A stretch of DNA of 64,000 nucleotides from Subsaxibacter sp. CAU 1640 (GTDB taxonomy: Bacteria; Bacteroidota; Bacteroidia; Flavobacteriales; Flavobacteriaceae). Positions 25,473 to 33,689 of the stretch are shown one piece after another. Numbering within the stretch: position 1 is the stretch's first letter; the number at the start of each line of letters is the position of its first letter. The notes below the pieces were generated by a model. It searched no databases. It was not told the origin of the DNA and saw nothing but the letters and a program-made list of their open reading frames with translations. Both the position numbers and the translations under genes were made by a program. The DNA lies in contig NZ_JALNMI010000003.1 in NCBI RefSeq assembly GCF_023156585.1, positions 62,001-126,000 of the forward strand, written 5' to 3'.

Positions 25473-28001
25473 ATGAAGCACTTTTTAACGTTAACAACGG
25501 CCTTAATACTATTTACATTTTCAACCGCCTTTTCGCAAAAAGAGGTTACCATAACCGGGAAAGTAATCGACAAAGATGTCAATCAGCCATTAGAATATGC
25601 TACCGTCGCATTTTTCAGTAAAACAGAGAATAAAATTGTGACCGGAGGCATTACCGATCTAGAAGGGAATTTTTCCATTGCAGTCCCAGTAGGAACTTAC
25701 GATATAACTGTAGAATACATTTCCTATAAGAAACTAACGCTTACTGACCGCAATCTAGATAAAGATACAAACCTCGGCACTTTAGGAATTGTAATTGATG
25801 CACAATCCTTAAATGAAGTTACAGTTGTGGCTGAACGTACCACAGTTGAAATAAAACTCGACAAAAAAGTTTACAATATTGGTCAAGACCTTACAACTTC
25901 TGGAGGAACTGTCAGCGATGCTTTGAACAACGTTCCATCGGTATCTGTCGATATTGAAGGAGCCATAAGTTTAAGAGGTAATGAAAATGTAAGGATTCTT
26001 ATCAACGGAAAACCTTCTGCAATGGCTGGTTTTGGAGATACTAACATATTGAGCCAATTACCTGCCGAGGCTATTGAGCGCGTCGAAGTCATCACCTCAC
26101 CTTCTGCCAGATATGATGCTGAAGGAACAGCTGGTATTTTGAATATCATTTTAAGACAGAAAGAAACTCTTGGTTTTAATGGCTCTTTGAATATAAATAT
26201 CGGTGACCCTGACAATTATGGGGTTTCTGCAAATTTAAATTTACGCAAAGAAAAGTATAATCTCTTCACTAATTTAGGATGGAGGTATTTTGATGCACCT
26301 CGTACAAGTTTCAGTGATGCCAATTACTTTGATCGCATCAACGACGATGGTGAATTGGTTACTCCAGAATTTGAAAGAATTCGGGAAGATCAATATGTAG
26401 AAAGACTAAACAGAAATTACAATGGAAACATTGGATTGGAATATTTCATCAACGATAAATCCTCCATTACTGGTAGCCTTTTTTATAGATACGGTGAGGA
26501 TGCTGATTTGTCTTTTAATAATAGCGACCGATTCAATAGTGGTTCTTTAGTTGAACAAACCTTCAGACGTGAAAAACAAACTGAAAAGGATAACAGCTAT
26601 CAGTTTTCATTGAACTACATTAATAAGTTTGATGATGCTGGACAAGAACTTAAGGTTGACTTTCAATATGGTAAGGATAAGGAGATTCAAGAAACCGGTA
26701 TTTCAGAGGATTATTTGTTAACCCAGCAATCAAACCCTGACCCTTTCCAAAGAGAAGAAGTGTATACCACCGAAAAACAAAACGAATATCTTTTTCAAGC
26801 AGATTATGTTCTTCCAATAGGTGAAGACAGTCGCTTTGAAGCTGGATATCGTGATAATTACGAAAGACAAAAAACAGATTATGACCTTTTTCAAGAGGAA
26901 ATCGCTACAGGTAGTCTTTTCTTGAATGATACCATCTCAAACTTATTTGATTACACCGAGCACGTAACTGCCATCTATTCTCAATACGGAACAAAATGGG
27001 GTAAATTCTCTTTCTTGCTTGGTTTAAGACTTGAAAATACCCGATTGAAAGGTGATATCGATTCTAGATTGACAGAGGAAGAATTAAATGATGCCTTTGG
27101 TTTTCCCATCCAAACAGATTTTGATAATAATTATTTAGGTCTGTTTCCAACAGTGAATTTAATCTACAATCTTGCTGGTGAAGACGACAAAGAAGAAAGT
27201 GTAACCTTTGGTTATAATAGAAGAATCAACAGACCTAGAGGATGGTTTATCAATCCATTTCCTTCACGTTCTAGTCGTACAAATGTTTTTCAGGGGAATC
27301 CTAATTTGCAACCTGCGTTTTCAAGTGCATTTGATATCGGGTACCTCAAACGTTGGGATGATCTTACCTTGACAACTTCAGTATACTATCAACACGAAAC
27401 GGATTCATTTGAGCGTGTAGAAGAAAATACAGGTCAACAAACATCTGATGGAATTGACATCATCAGAACAATACCTGTAAACTTATCTACCAATAAAAGA
27501 ACTGGTGCCGAACTAGGTCTTTTGTATAATCCTGCAAAATGGCTTCGTTTGAACTCAAGCTTCAACTTCTTTCAGTTTAAAACAGAAGGAGATTTCAATG
27601 GTGTAGATTATGGTGCAAAAAACACAAGCTATTTTGCGCGTTTTAGCTCTAAAGTAACACTTCCTGGTAAAATTGATTGGCAAACAAACGCGAACTATAA
27701 TGGTGCTCGTGAAGATGCCCAGACTAAAACCGATGGCATCTTCTCTATGGATTTGGCATTTAGTAAAGAAATTTTCAAAGACAAAGCAACGGTTTCTTTA
27801 AATGTCAGAGATGTCTTCAATTCAAGAAAAAGGCAATCTCTTACTACTACAGAGTTTTTTAGTCGATACAGCGAAAATCAATGGAGACAAAGACAAATCA
27901 CACTTTCTTTAATGTTCCGTTTTAATCAGCAAAAGAAACAGCAACGCGACCGTAATCAAAATGGTCAAGGTAATGGTGATGAAATGGAATTTGAAGGATA
28001 A
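25473..28001 (+). CDS. TonB-dependent receptor (OMP_b-brl_3 type)
   Basis: An 842-residue outer-membrane protein. After the signal peptide (KHFLTLTTALILFTFSTAFS) comes a carboxypeptidase-regulatory-like domain (VTITGKVIDKDVNQPLEYATVAFF to about residue 110). A plug follows (about 115-235: TSGGTVSDALNNVPSVSVDIEGAISLRGNENVRILINGKPS, then RVEVITSPSARYDAEGTAGILNI), and then a beta-barrel with the RRINRPRGWFINPFPS motif of the outer-membrane beta-barrel group. It should import or bind a ligand using TonB energy. The ligand is unknown and no SusD partner is present. A hairpin terminator follows. Confidence 0.88.
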   Translation: MKHFLTLTTALILFTFSTAFSQKEVTITGKVIDKDVNQPLEYATVAFFSKTENKIVTGGITDLEGNFSIAVPVGTYDITVEYISYKKLTLTDRNLDKDTNLGTLGIVIDAQSLNEVTVVAERTTVEIKLDKKVYNIGQDLTTSGGTVSDALNNVPSVSVDIEGAISLRGNENVRILINGKPSAMAGFGDTNILSQLPAEAIERVEVITSPSARYDAEGTAGILNIILRQKETLGFNGSLNINIGDPDNYGVSANLNLRKEKYNLFTNLGWRYFDAPRTSFSDANYFDRINDDGELVTPEFERIREDQYVERLNRNYNGNIGLEYFINDKSSITGSLFYRYGEDADLSFNNSDRFNSGSLVEQTFRREKQTEKDNSYQFSLNYINKFDDAGQELKVDFQYGKDKEIQETGISEDYLLTQQSNPDPFQREEVYTTEKQNEYLFQADYVLPIGEDSRFEAGYRDNYERQKTDYDLFQEEIATGSLFLNDTISNLFDYTEHVTAIYSQYGTKWGKFSFLLGLRLENTRLKGDIDSRLTEEELNDAFGFPIQTDFDNNYLGLFPTVNLIYNLAGEDDKEESVTFGYNRRINRPRGWFINPFPSRSSRTNVFQGNPNLQPAFSSAFDIGYLKRWDDLTLTTSVYYQHETDSFERVEENTGQQTSDGIDIIRTIPVNLSTNKRTGAELGLLYNPAKWLRLNSSFNFFQFKTEGDFNGVDYGAKNTSYFARFSSKVTLPGKIDWQTNANYNGAREDAQTKTDGIFSMDLAFSKEIFKDKATVSLNVRDVFNSRKRQSLTTTEFFSRYSENQWRQRQITLSLMFRFNQQKKQQRDRNQNGQGNGDEMEFEG

Positions 28002-28044
28002 ATTAAGCTTGAAGTGGCAAGTTTAAAGCTTGAAGAATAGAAAT

Positions 28045-28077
28045 AAAAAAGCTGTTTCATTTGAAACAGCTTTTTTT
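28045..28077. terminator. Bidirectional intrinsic terminator
   Basis: AAAAAAGCTGTTTC (28045-28058) pairs with GAAACAGCTTTTTT (28063-28076). A and T runs on the two sides serve the receptor gene and the convergent small gene at 28100. Just upstream, the word AAGCTTGAAG occurs twice (28006-28034). Confidence 0.85.
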
Positions 28078-28099
28078 ATATATAACTTAAATGCTACTA

Positions 28100-28282
28100 T
28101 TAGTGAGCACTTGCTTGTCTTTTTGCCTTGCGCTCTTCTCTTATTTCTTTGAGACGCTCCATTGAAGAACCGAAAATCCAATAAGGGATTACGAATGTGA
28201 TTAAAAATATCATCAACCAGAAACCAATGGTCAAAATGGTTAAAAACGCTAAAAATCCTAAATATTGGTCAAATTCAAACAT
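28100..28282 (-). CDS. Small membrane protein
   Basis: A 60-residue protein with a hydrophobic core of about 33 residues (LGFLAFLTILTIGFWLMIF, then LITFVIPYWIF), long enough for one long or two short membrane helices. A strongly basic C-terminus follows (ERLKEIREERKAKRQASAH). I know no family for it. The good start context, hydrophobic/basic layout and lack of overlap with another gene support it as real. It is single, convergent with the TonB receptor gene. Confidence 0.55.
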   Translation of the reverse strand: MFEFDQYLGFLAFLTILTIGFWLMIFLITFVIPYWIFGSSMERLKEIREERKAKRQASAH

Positions 28283-28388
28283 ATTGTATGTGCTTTGTTC
28301 TTAATTATGGCAAAGATAATAGAATCGTTTTTGTTACACAATACCAATATTCACATTTATTAACAGGGTTTTCAAGAATTAAAAACTC

Positions 28389-28805
28389 CTAATTCTCCTC
28401 AACATGCTTCTTGTAATTGTCTAGTATCGCCTGCCACCCTCCTTTTTGCATCTCTACAGGATTTTGATTTTCAGCATCAAACACGGTTGTAATCGTTGTT
28501 TTACCTTTTTCTTCTTTAAAATCTGTTCTTACCTGTCTTCCATCTGGCATTGTGTAGACTAATGCTTTTTGATTTTCGACCTTATCATAGGTAGCTTCAA
28601 AATCAAAACCCATACTGCCATCTTTGGCTTCCATCCTCGATTTCATCTTTCCGCCTACACGCACATCGTTTTCTGCTTTAGGGCAGCACCAATCATCACT
28701 GGCAAAATTCCATTGGGTGATGTGTTCTGGCTGTGTATAATAATCCCAAGCTTTTTGTGGCTCGGCGTTTACAGTTGTTTCTACAGTTACTTTTGTTGTT
28801 TCCAT
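28389..28805 (-). CDS. SRPBCC (AHSA1-like) domain protein
   Basis: I chose the ATG at 28805 (METTKVTVETTV), where the fold begins, over a start 12 codons upstream. The 138-residue product has the START/Bet v1-like pattern: TVNAEPQKAWDYYTQPEHITQWNFASDDW at the start, and GGWQAILDNYKKHVEEN as the final long helix. Proteins of this group bind hydrophobic ligands; the specific ligand is unknown. It lies in a run of six small minus-strand genes (to 30774) and resembles the other SRPBCC protein at 29864-30310. Confidence 0.8.
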   Translation of the reverse strand: METTKVTVETTVNAEPQKAWDYYTQPEHITQWNFASDDWCCPKAENDVRVGGKMKSRMEAKDGSMGFDFEATYDKVENQKALVYTMPDGRQVRTDFKEEKGKTTITTVFDAENQNPVEMQKGGWQAILDNYKKHVEEN

Positions 28806-28822
28806 TTTATTTATATGTGTTG

Positions 28823-29032
28823 TTATTCTAATACTTCGCAATAAAATCCGTGTTGTGTGACCAGTTGAACGACTTTATGACTTTCAACCTTGCAGTTTTC
28901 AATTCGCAAAATGTTATCGCAGTCTTCTAAATCAAAGTTAATGATTGATTCCGGTAAATGCTGCATCAGTTGCTGCAACAAACCTTTGGCAGTGCTTTCT
29001 TCTGTGATATTGGTCTTGAAAACTTCAATCAT
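28823..29032 (-). CDS. Small HMA-like-fold protein
   Basis: A 69-residue protein with a beta-alpha-beta-beta-alpha-beta pattern: IEVFKTNI, helix TAKGLLQQLMQHLP, NFDLEDCDNILRIE, helix SHKVVQLVTQHG, FYCEVLE. The order and size fit the heavy-metal-associated (ferredoxin-like) fold, but the CxxC metal site is missing, so it probably does not carry copper. I do not know its function. It lies between the SRPBCC and DoxX genes, with gaps of 17 and 12 bp, in the same run. Confidence 0.65.
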   Translation of the reverse strand: MIEVFKTNITEESTAKGLLQQLMQHLPESIINFDLEDCDNILRIENCKVESHKVVQLVTQHGFYCEVLE

Positions 29033-29044
29033 AACAGCGAGATT

Positions 29045-29428
29045 CTATGAGCTTACTTGCGTTTTATGAGCTTGAAGCTTATGATAATATACGTATGAAA
29101 TCATCAAAACTGCCAAGACTATCAATGGAAAAAACGTCATACCGCTCAAACCATCTACTGCCCAAATGCTGATAAACGCAAACAAGAAATCAAAAGTAAA
29201 TCCTGCGTAGGCCCACTCTTTTAATCGTTTTGGTACTTGCGGAATGATAAGCAGTAAGGCGCCTAATACCTTAAACACTGCCAAGGCGGTTCCAAAATAA
29301 TCCGGGTACCCTAAATGCCTGATGCCTTCTTTCGCCATTTCACTTTGAGACGTCAAGGCTGGCATAACACCTTCAAATAAAAAGATAAGGCCTGTGGCAA
29401 TCCAATAAATGATTTTGTGTGATTTCAT
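29045..29428 (-). CDS. DoxX family membrane protein
   Basis: A 127-residue protein with four membrane helices and the DoxX pattern: WIATGLIFLFEGVMPAL, then HLGYPDYFGTALAVFKVLGALLLIIP, WAYAGFTFDFLFAFISIWAVDG, and a last helix FPLIVLAVLMISYVYY. The family is widespread and poorly understood; some members take part in redox or quinone-linked processes. Its position inside an SRPBCC/VOC cluster controlled by a divergent regulator suggests a joint stress or detoxification role, which is inference. Confidence 0.8.
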   Translation of the reverse strand: MKSHKIIYWIATGLIFLFEGVMPALTSQSEMAKEGIRHLGYPDYFGTALAVFKVLGALLLIIPQVPKRLKEWAYAGFTFDFLFAFISIWAVDGLSGMTFFPLIVLAVLMISYVYYHKLQAHKTQVSS

Positions 29429-29441
29429 AGTGACTGTTCGT

Positions 29442-29852
29442 TTATGATTGTTGCTGAAATTTACTAATATCGCTGAAGAAGACTTCCCATTGGTGACCGT
29501 CTAAATCTTCAAAACCATGCTGATACATCCAGCCGTGATCTTGTGGTTCCATGTAGGTGTTGCCACCTGCCTCCACCGCTTTTTTGACAATAGAATTCAC
29601 TTTTTCAATAGATTCTACTTCTAAAGCCAATAATACTTCGGTAGATTTTTTAGCATCGGCTACTGGTTTTTTTGTAAACCCTTGAAACATCGGTTTTGTG
29701 AGCAACATTGCAAAAATGTTGTCGCCTATCTCCAGACAAGCTGCCTTTTCATCCGTAAATTGCTCATTGAACGTAAAACCAAGACTTTTAAAAAAGTCCA
29801 TAGATTTCTTTAAATCTTCTACAGGAAGATTTACAAATATTTGCTTCACCAT
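29442..29852 (-). CDS. VOC family protein (glyoxalase fold)
   Basis: A 136-residue protein of the vicinal oxygen chelate superfamily: start QIFVNLPVEDLKKSMDFFKSLGFTFNEQF, then CLEIGDNIFAMLLTKPMF, and the second half GGNTYMEPQDHGWMYQHGFEDLDGHQWEVFFSD, where His and Glu near the end fit the metal-ligand positions. Members include glyoxalases, dioxygenases and antibiotic-binding proteins; the substrate is unknown. It is the closer relative of YpbB/PhnB-like 'lactoylglutathione lyase' entries of Bacteroidota. It lies 12-14 bp from both neighbours. Confidence 0.8.
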   Translation of the reverse strand: MVKQIFVNLPVEDLKKSMDFFKSLGFTFNEQFTDEKAACLEIGDNIFAMLLTKPMFQGFTKKPVADAKKSTEVLLALEVESIEKVNSIVKKAVEAGGNTYMEPQDHGWMYQHGFEDLDGHQWEVFFSDISKFQQQS

Positions 29853-29863
29853 TGTGTTTGCTG

Positions 29864-30310
29864 TTAAATGTTATTCTTTTCCGATAGCTCTTTGACAATG
29901 CCTAAAGCTTTCGGGAAGGTTTTATCAAAATACTCTTTGTGCTCATCAGTACTGTCTAATGACACATGTACTTCAGTAACGCCGTTTTGCTCTTTCAATT
30001 GGTAATCTTCAATAGAACCACTCCAGGATTCTGTTTTGTCATCTATCGGAAGTTCCTTGCCGTCTTTGAGCATTCCCATGTGTTTAAACGTCATTTGCTC
30101 ATTCGGTTTGTTTTTGGCAATCTTGCCGTACATGCCACAATCTGTGCCATCGGTAAACCAAACGGAACTTCCCTCCTGCCAATCGGTTTTTACGTTAGAA
30201 TCTGGGCTGAAGGGCTTTGTCCAAGCTTTGTAGCTTTCATCTCCCCATAAAACATCCCAAACACGTTCTTTTGGTGCGTTTATTTTCTGTGTGAATTTTA
30301 GTGTTTTCAT
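29864..30310 (-). CDS. SRPBCC domain protein
   Basis: A 148-residue protein with a Bet v1-like layout: LKFTQKINAPKERVWDVLWGDESYKAWTKPF at the start, GSSVWFTDGTDCGMYGKI in the middle and a C-terminal helix (KEYFDKTFPKALGIVKELSEK). This matches the polyketide cyclase/AHSA1-type ligand-binding proteins. It is the second SRPBCC gene in the run and likely shares a transcript with the VOC gene 12 bp downstream. The ligand is unknown. Confidence 0.8.
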   Translation of the reverse strand: MKTLKFTQKINAPKERVWDVLWGDESYKAWTKPFSPDSNVKTDWQEGSSVWFTDGTDCGMYGKIAKNKPNEQMTFKHMGMLKDGKELPIDDKTESWSGSIEDYQLKEQNGVTEVHVSLDSTDEHKEYFDKTFPKALGIVKELSEKNNI

Positions 30311-30384
30311 TATTGTAAGCTTTATGCCTTAAGAGTTATTCTTTAGGCGATTTGTTCTTTAAAAGTAGTGAAAGTTTCTTGTTT

Positions 30385-30774
30385 TTACTTCATCGAATGG
30401 ACTCCAAACATCGTTCCTTCTGTGTCATAAGCAAGAACAATAAATCCGTAGTCACCAATTGGGAATTTCGACTTGAAAATTTTTCCGCCGGCCTTTTCTA
30501 TTCTGCTTTCTTCATTGGCGCAATCCTCACTACTAAAATATATAATAGTGCTGCTCATTCCTGCTTCAAAACCTTGCATATATACTAGACTTCCGCCAGC
30601 ACCTGGTTTATCTGGATGTCCTGGGAACATCACCATCTTTAAACCCCCTTCCATATTGTCGGGCGTTGGTAATGGTTCCATCTTTATCTGTAAAACGGTT
30701 TCGTAAAATTGTTGAGCTCGGTTTATGTCTTGTACATAAATTTCGAACCAACCTACTGCATTTCTTTTATCCAT
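30385..30774 (-). CDS. VOC family protein
   Basis: A 129-residue VOC protein: NAVGWFEIYVQDINRAQQFYETVLQ opens the first module, and AGGKIFKSKFPIGDYGFIVLAYDTEGTMFGVHSMK closes the second. This 'GWFEIYV-D-RA--FYE' form is common in Bacteroidota and is usually annotated as a glyoxalase/bleomycin-resistance-type protein; its true substrate is unknown. It is the first gene of the minus-strand run, 99 bp from the divergent regulator start region and just downstream of a -7 box. Confidence 0.8.
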   Translation of the reverse strand: MDKRNAVGWFEIYVQDINRAQQFYETVLQIKMEPLPTPDNMEGGLKMVMFPGHPDKPGAGGSLVYMQGFEAGMSSTIIYFSSEDCANEESRIEKAGGKIFKSKFPIGDYGFIVLAYDTEGTMFGVHSMK

Positions 30775-30800
30775 GATTTTTAATGTTTAATTGTTTATTC

Positions 30801-30808
30801 CAAAGATA
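30801..30808 (-). promoter_or_regulatory. -7 promoter box for the VOC/SRPBCC/DoxX run
   Basis: Reading the minus strand, TATCTTTG fits the consensus TAnnTTTG and lies 26 bp before the ATG at 30774. The regulator gene starts about 95 bp away on the other strand, so its operator could lie here. Confidence 0.6.
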
Positions 30809-30903
30809 CTCAACGTTTTTCGTTTGATAGATGTGCAAATACGTCATAGTAAAGGGTTGATTGCGACATTATAATGGCGTACATTTACATCAAAAGATAT
30901 ATC

Positions 30904-31884
30904 ATGAAAAAAGTAGCGATTTACGTCCCAAAAGGACATTATAGTATGGTGAATATTGAAGGGACGCACCATATGTTTAGTTGGGTGAACGGGTATTACC
31001 AACAGATGGGCAAAGAACCCTTATTTGATATCACGCTGGTGGGTATTGAAAACGTGGCGACACAAACCAATGGCCTGTTTAGCATTACACCGCAAAAACA
31101 TATCGATGATGTCCATGACACCGACCTTATTGTGGTGCCAGCGGTGCATGGCGATGTGCATCAAAACCTTAAGAATAACGAAGCGCTACTGCCTTGGCTG
31201 GTAAAACACTATAAGAATGGTGCCGAACTCGTGAGTTTGTGTATCGGTGCCTTTCATCTGGGCGCTGCGGGCCTTCTGGATGGCAAACCGTGCAGCACGC
31301 ACTGGGGCTATGCCAATGAGTTTAGGGCGATGTTCCCCAAGGCGATTTTGATGGACAATAAAATCATGACCGAGAGCAACGGCATCTATACCAGTGGCGG
31401 TGCCTACTCCTTTACGCAACTGCTCCTCTATCTGGTAGAAAAGTTTGCGGGCCGCGAGGTGGCTATTATGGCGGGCAAAGGCTTTATGATTGATATCGAT
31501 AAGAGTAGCCAGTCGCCTTTTATCATCTTTACGGGGCAAAAAGCACATGAGGATATTGAAATACTCGAAGCACAGCAATATATAGAAGACAATTTTGCCG
31601 AAAAAATAACCGTTGATGAGCTGTGCGACCATAGCAAAGTGGCGCGCCGCACCTTTGAACGCCGCTTTAAAAAAGCCACCTCAAACACGGTGCTTGAGTA
31701 CATACAACGTGTGAAGATTGAGGCCGCCAAAAAAGAACTGGAGAAAGGCCGCAAGACGGTGAACGAGATTATGTACGAAGTGGGCTATAGCGATACCAAG
31801 GCGTTTAGGGATGTGTTTAAAAAGATTACTGATATGACGCCTATTGATTATAGGAATCGATATACGGTGGAATTAGCGTCATAA
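30904..31884 (+). CDS. GlxA-type AraC family transcriptional regulator
   Basis: I chose the ATG at 30904 (MKKVAIYVPKGHYS). The 326-residue product has an N-terminal DJ-1/PfpI-like domain (elbow region LVSLCIGAFHLGAAGLLDGKPCSTHW, with a cysteine at the usual site) and a C-terminal AraC DNA-binding domain (DELCDHSKVARRTFERRFKKATSNTVLEYIQRVKIEAAKKELEKG, then VGYSDTKAFRDVFKK). It likely controls the divergent SRPBCC/VOC/DoxX run. Its G+C is strikingly high for this window: bases 31261-31320 are 39 of 60 G or C, which hints at transfer or a different history. Confidence 0.85.
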   Translation: MKKVAIYVPKGHYSMVNIEGTHHMFSWVNGYYQQMGKEPLFDITLVGIENVATQTNGLFSITPQKHIDDVHDTDLIVVPAVHGDVHQNLKNNEALLPWLVKHYKNGAELVSLCIGAFHLGAAGLLDGKPCSTHWGYANEFRAMFPKAILMDNKIMTESNGIYTSGGAYSFTQLLLYLVEKFAGREVAIMAGKGFMIDIDKSSQSPFIIFTGQKAHEDIEILEAQQYIEDNFAEKITVDELCDHSKVARRTFERRFKKATSNTVLEYIQRVKIEAAKKELEKGRKTVNEIMYEVGYSDTKAFRDVFKKITDMTPIDYRNRYTVELAS

Positions 31885-32034
31885 TTAATAATGAATAATT
31901 AATGATGAACGATTAGTGATTAATGATTATTGATGAAGAATTACATACTACAAATGATTGACTTTTGAGAGTGTGTTTTTGATGCCTTTTTTGGAGTGTT
32001 TTTGAGGTTTTACTGGGGTTTCAGAGTGTTTTCC

Positions 32035-32391
32035 TAGACTACAGTTTACTACTGTTAGGCCACAGTTTACTACTGTTAGACTATAGTTTACTATTGTTAG
32101 ACTACAGTTTACTACTGTTAGACTACAGTTTACTACTGTTAGACTACAGTTTACTACTGTTAGACTACAGTTTACTACTGTTAGACTACAGTTTACTACT
32201 GTTAGACTACAGTTCACTACTGTTAGGTGACAGTTTACTAGTGTTAGGTGACAGTTTACACTTATTTGGCAGGAAAAAACCATTGATTGGCAGAAGAAAA
32301 CCATTGCTAGATGACATTTTACAACTGTTTGTCATGACTTTACAATTGTTAGGCTATAGAAAACTTTATTTGGGATTGGAGATACTGCTAT
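32035..32391. repeat. Second tandem array, 21-bp unit, 11 clear and 6 degenerate copies
   Basis: Units start at 32035 and recur every 21 bp to 32371 with no length change. Units 1-11 read TAGRCTACAG then TTTACTACTGT with few changes; units 12-17 are progressively degenerate but keep the phase (for example TTGGCAGAAG at 32287). Each clear unit holds a dyad, ACAGT-TTACT-ACTGT, five-base arms around a five-base centre. The sequence is unrelated to the array at 5960-6253, although the period is the same. It lies between convergent genes, so it is unlikely to be a promoter element. Confidence 0.9.
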
Positions 32392-32392
32392 T

Positions 32393-32422
32393 AAAAAAGA
32401 GCACGGATTATAAATCCGTGCT
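32393..32422 (-). terminator. Hairpin terminator
   Basis: A 10-bp perfect stem (AGCACGGATT 32400-32409 with AATCCGTGCT 32413-32422) is followed on the minus strand by CTTTTTT. It ends the gene at 32464-33117. The GGATT-ATA-AATCC core is also a frequent flavobacterial intergenic hairpin. Confidence 0.65.
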
Positions 32423-32463
32423 ATCGAGGTAGAATATTTTAAGTTCTAAATATATAGACTCAT

Positions 32464-33117
32464 CTACTTCGTCAACTCATCAAGATACCCCTGCAAGTCC
32501 TGCATGTTATAAGCGACTTCACCGTTATTGATAACCACTGGAAAAGCAAAACTCTGAAGCATAGGAGTGTCCTTTCTTAAGATTTCCCATAACAGTTGGT
32601 CATGTTTGGCATCCCTACTAATGTTCACAATTCTAAAATCTACACCATTCTCAATCAAGTGCTTTGCGGTCAATTGACTCCTAGGACAACCGTCTTTAAT
32701 AAACACTACCAAGCCTTCATTATAGTCACCTACATCCCTAGTGGTTTTTTCTATCATCAACCGCTTTAGCATATTCATATCCGTAATAACAATGCCATTA
32801 GGTTTCGAATCATCGACAGAAACAGGTTTATACGTATAGTTGGATGTATAAGAGTACTTCTTGTTCTTCACTATCAAAACTTTCACCATTTCCAGCGTGT
32901 CATTGGCAGGCACCGTTTTGGTTACGGGTCGTGTATAGCCTCTTAAGTTTAGAACCTTAAGCGTCAAGGTCACTTCTTGGTCCACATCGCTATGGTTTAT
33001 GGCATTAAACGCAATGTCGCTGTCAGTTTTCACGGTAGCGATTTTCACATCTTTTTGTTGAGCTTGACCTATGTAAATGGAAAGTAGCGCAAATAGAAAT
33101 AAGATTTTATTTTTCAT
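32464..33117 (-). CDS. Secreted protein with thioredoxin-like domain
   Basis: A 217-residue protein with a signal peptide (KNKILFLFALLSIYIGQAQ), so periplasmic or exported. Residues 22-100 look like a beta-sandwich. Residues 133-217 resemble a thioredoxin/glutaredoxin fold: GLVVFIKDGCPRSQLTAKHLIEN places C144-P-R-S147 at the active site, then VDFRIVNISRD, and FAFPVVINNGEV with the cis-Pro region. The CxxS form lacks the second cysteine, so monothiol chemistry or substrate binding is more likely than disulfide reduction. It is the last gene of the minus-strand run of secreted proteins. Confidence 0.7.
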   Translation of the reverse strand: MKNKILFLFALLSIYIGQAQQKDVKIATVKTDSDIAFNAINHSDVDQEVTLTLKVLNLRGYTRPVTKTVPANDTLEMVKVLIVKNKKYSYTSNYTYKPVSVDDSKPNGIVITDMNMLKRLMIEKTTRDVGDYNEGLVVFIKDGCPRSQLTAKHLIENGVDFRIVNISRDAKHDQLLWEILRKDTPMLQSFAFPVVINNGEVAYNMQDLQGYLDELTK

Positions 33118-33147
33118 AAAGTATGATTCAATTTTATAGTTTAGACT

Positions 33148-33660
33148 TTATTCTTTGCCTGCATACGACAAAAAAACTTCCTTAATAATAATTAACCCAT
33201 CTTTGGAATCATCTTTGTCTATCATAAATATATGCTTCGCCTTTTTGAATATACTCATTGTTTTTTCAAAACCTAAATCCTGCATATCATTCAAATCAAT
33301 AATAATTCCTGCATTATTTTTAAGAAACTTTTCATTCACTCTAAAGGATGGAATTGGATTATCCGAATTCATATCATCAAAATCCCTGTAATTACGATAC
33401 GAAAAGGAAATCGATTCGTTCAATTGCGGGTATTTATTTGAATCATGAAGTAAATACTGATAAATGGCAATCGAATAATTTAAAGTATCTTTAATCGGCA
33501 ACCTTATTTGATTAATGCCATCTTTTTCAAAGTAAATTAAAAGAGTCTCATCCTGTTGATAAGAAATATTCTGTGCCTTACAGCTCAATATCATTATCAT
33601 AGCTATGATGGTCATTCTAGCAATCATCTTCTTGTGCATTTTCAGTATAATCTTGTTCAT
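33148..33660 (-). CDS. Lipoprotein of unknown function
   Basis: A 170-residue product with a lipoprotein signal ending MILSCKAQ (Cys about 27). Three in-frame ATGs (residues 1, 8 and 12 region) could start it; the basic MHKKMIARM start gives a shorter, more usual signal. The mature part has no family I know, with KDGLIIIKEVFLSYAGKE at the end. It shares the LSC-K-A-Q style of lipobox with the DUF6705-like genes upstream, 29 bp away, and is likely in the same transcript. Confidence 0.6.
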   Translation of the reverse strand: MNKIILKMHKKMIARMTIIAMIMILSCKAQNISYQQDETLLIYFEKDGINQIRLPIKDTLNYSIAIYQYLLHDSNKYPQLNESISFSYRNYRDFDDMNSDNPIPSFRVNEKFLKNNAGIIIDLNDMQDLGFEKTMSIFKKAKHIFMIDKDDSKDGLIIIKEVFLSYAGKE

Positions 33661-33689
33661 TAAAGCATAAATTATTTAGTCCTTCAAAA

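Larger units (their letters stand above)
31885..32463. other. Convergent intergenic region with second repeat array
   Basis: After the regulator gene comes a simple-sequence tract built on TAATGATTA-like words (31885-31936), an unremarkable T-rich stretch (31937-32034), the 21-bp array (32035-32391) and a hairpin (32400-32422). I see no gene here. Long open frames across the array arise from its period being a multiple of three. Confidence 0.7.

Noticed and set aside
31948-32432. Open frames across the second repeat array
   Set aside because: Same reason; the 7-residue repeats produced are an artefact of the period.
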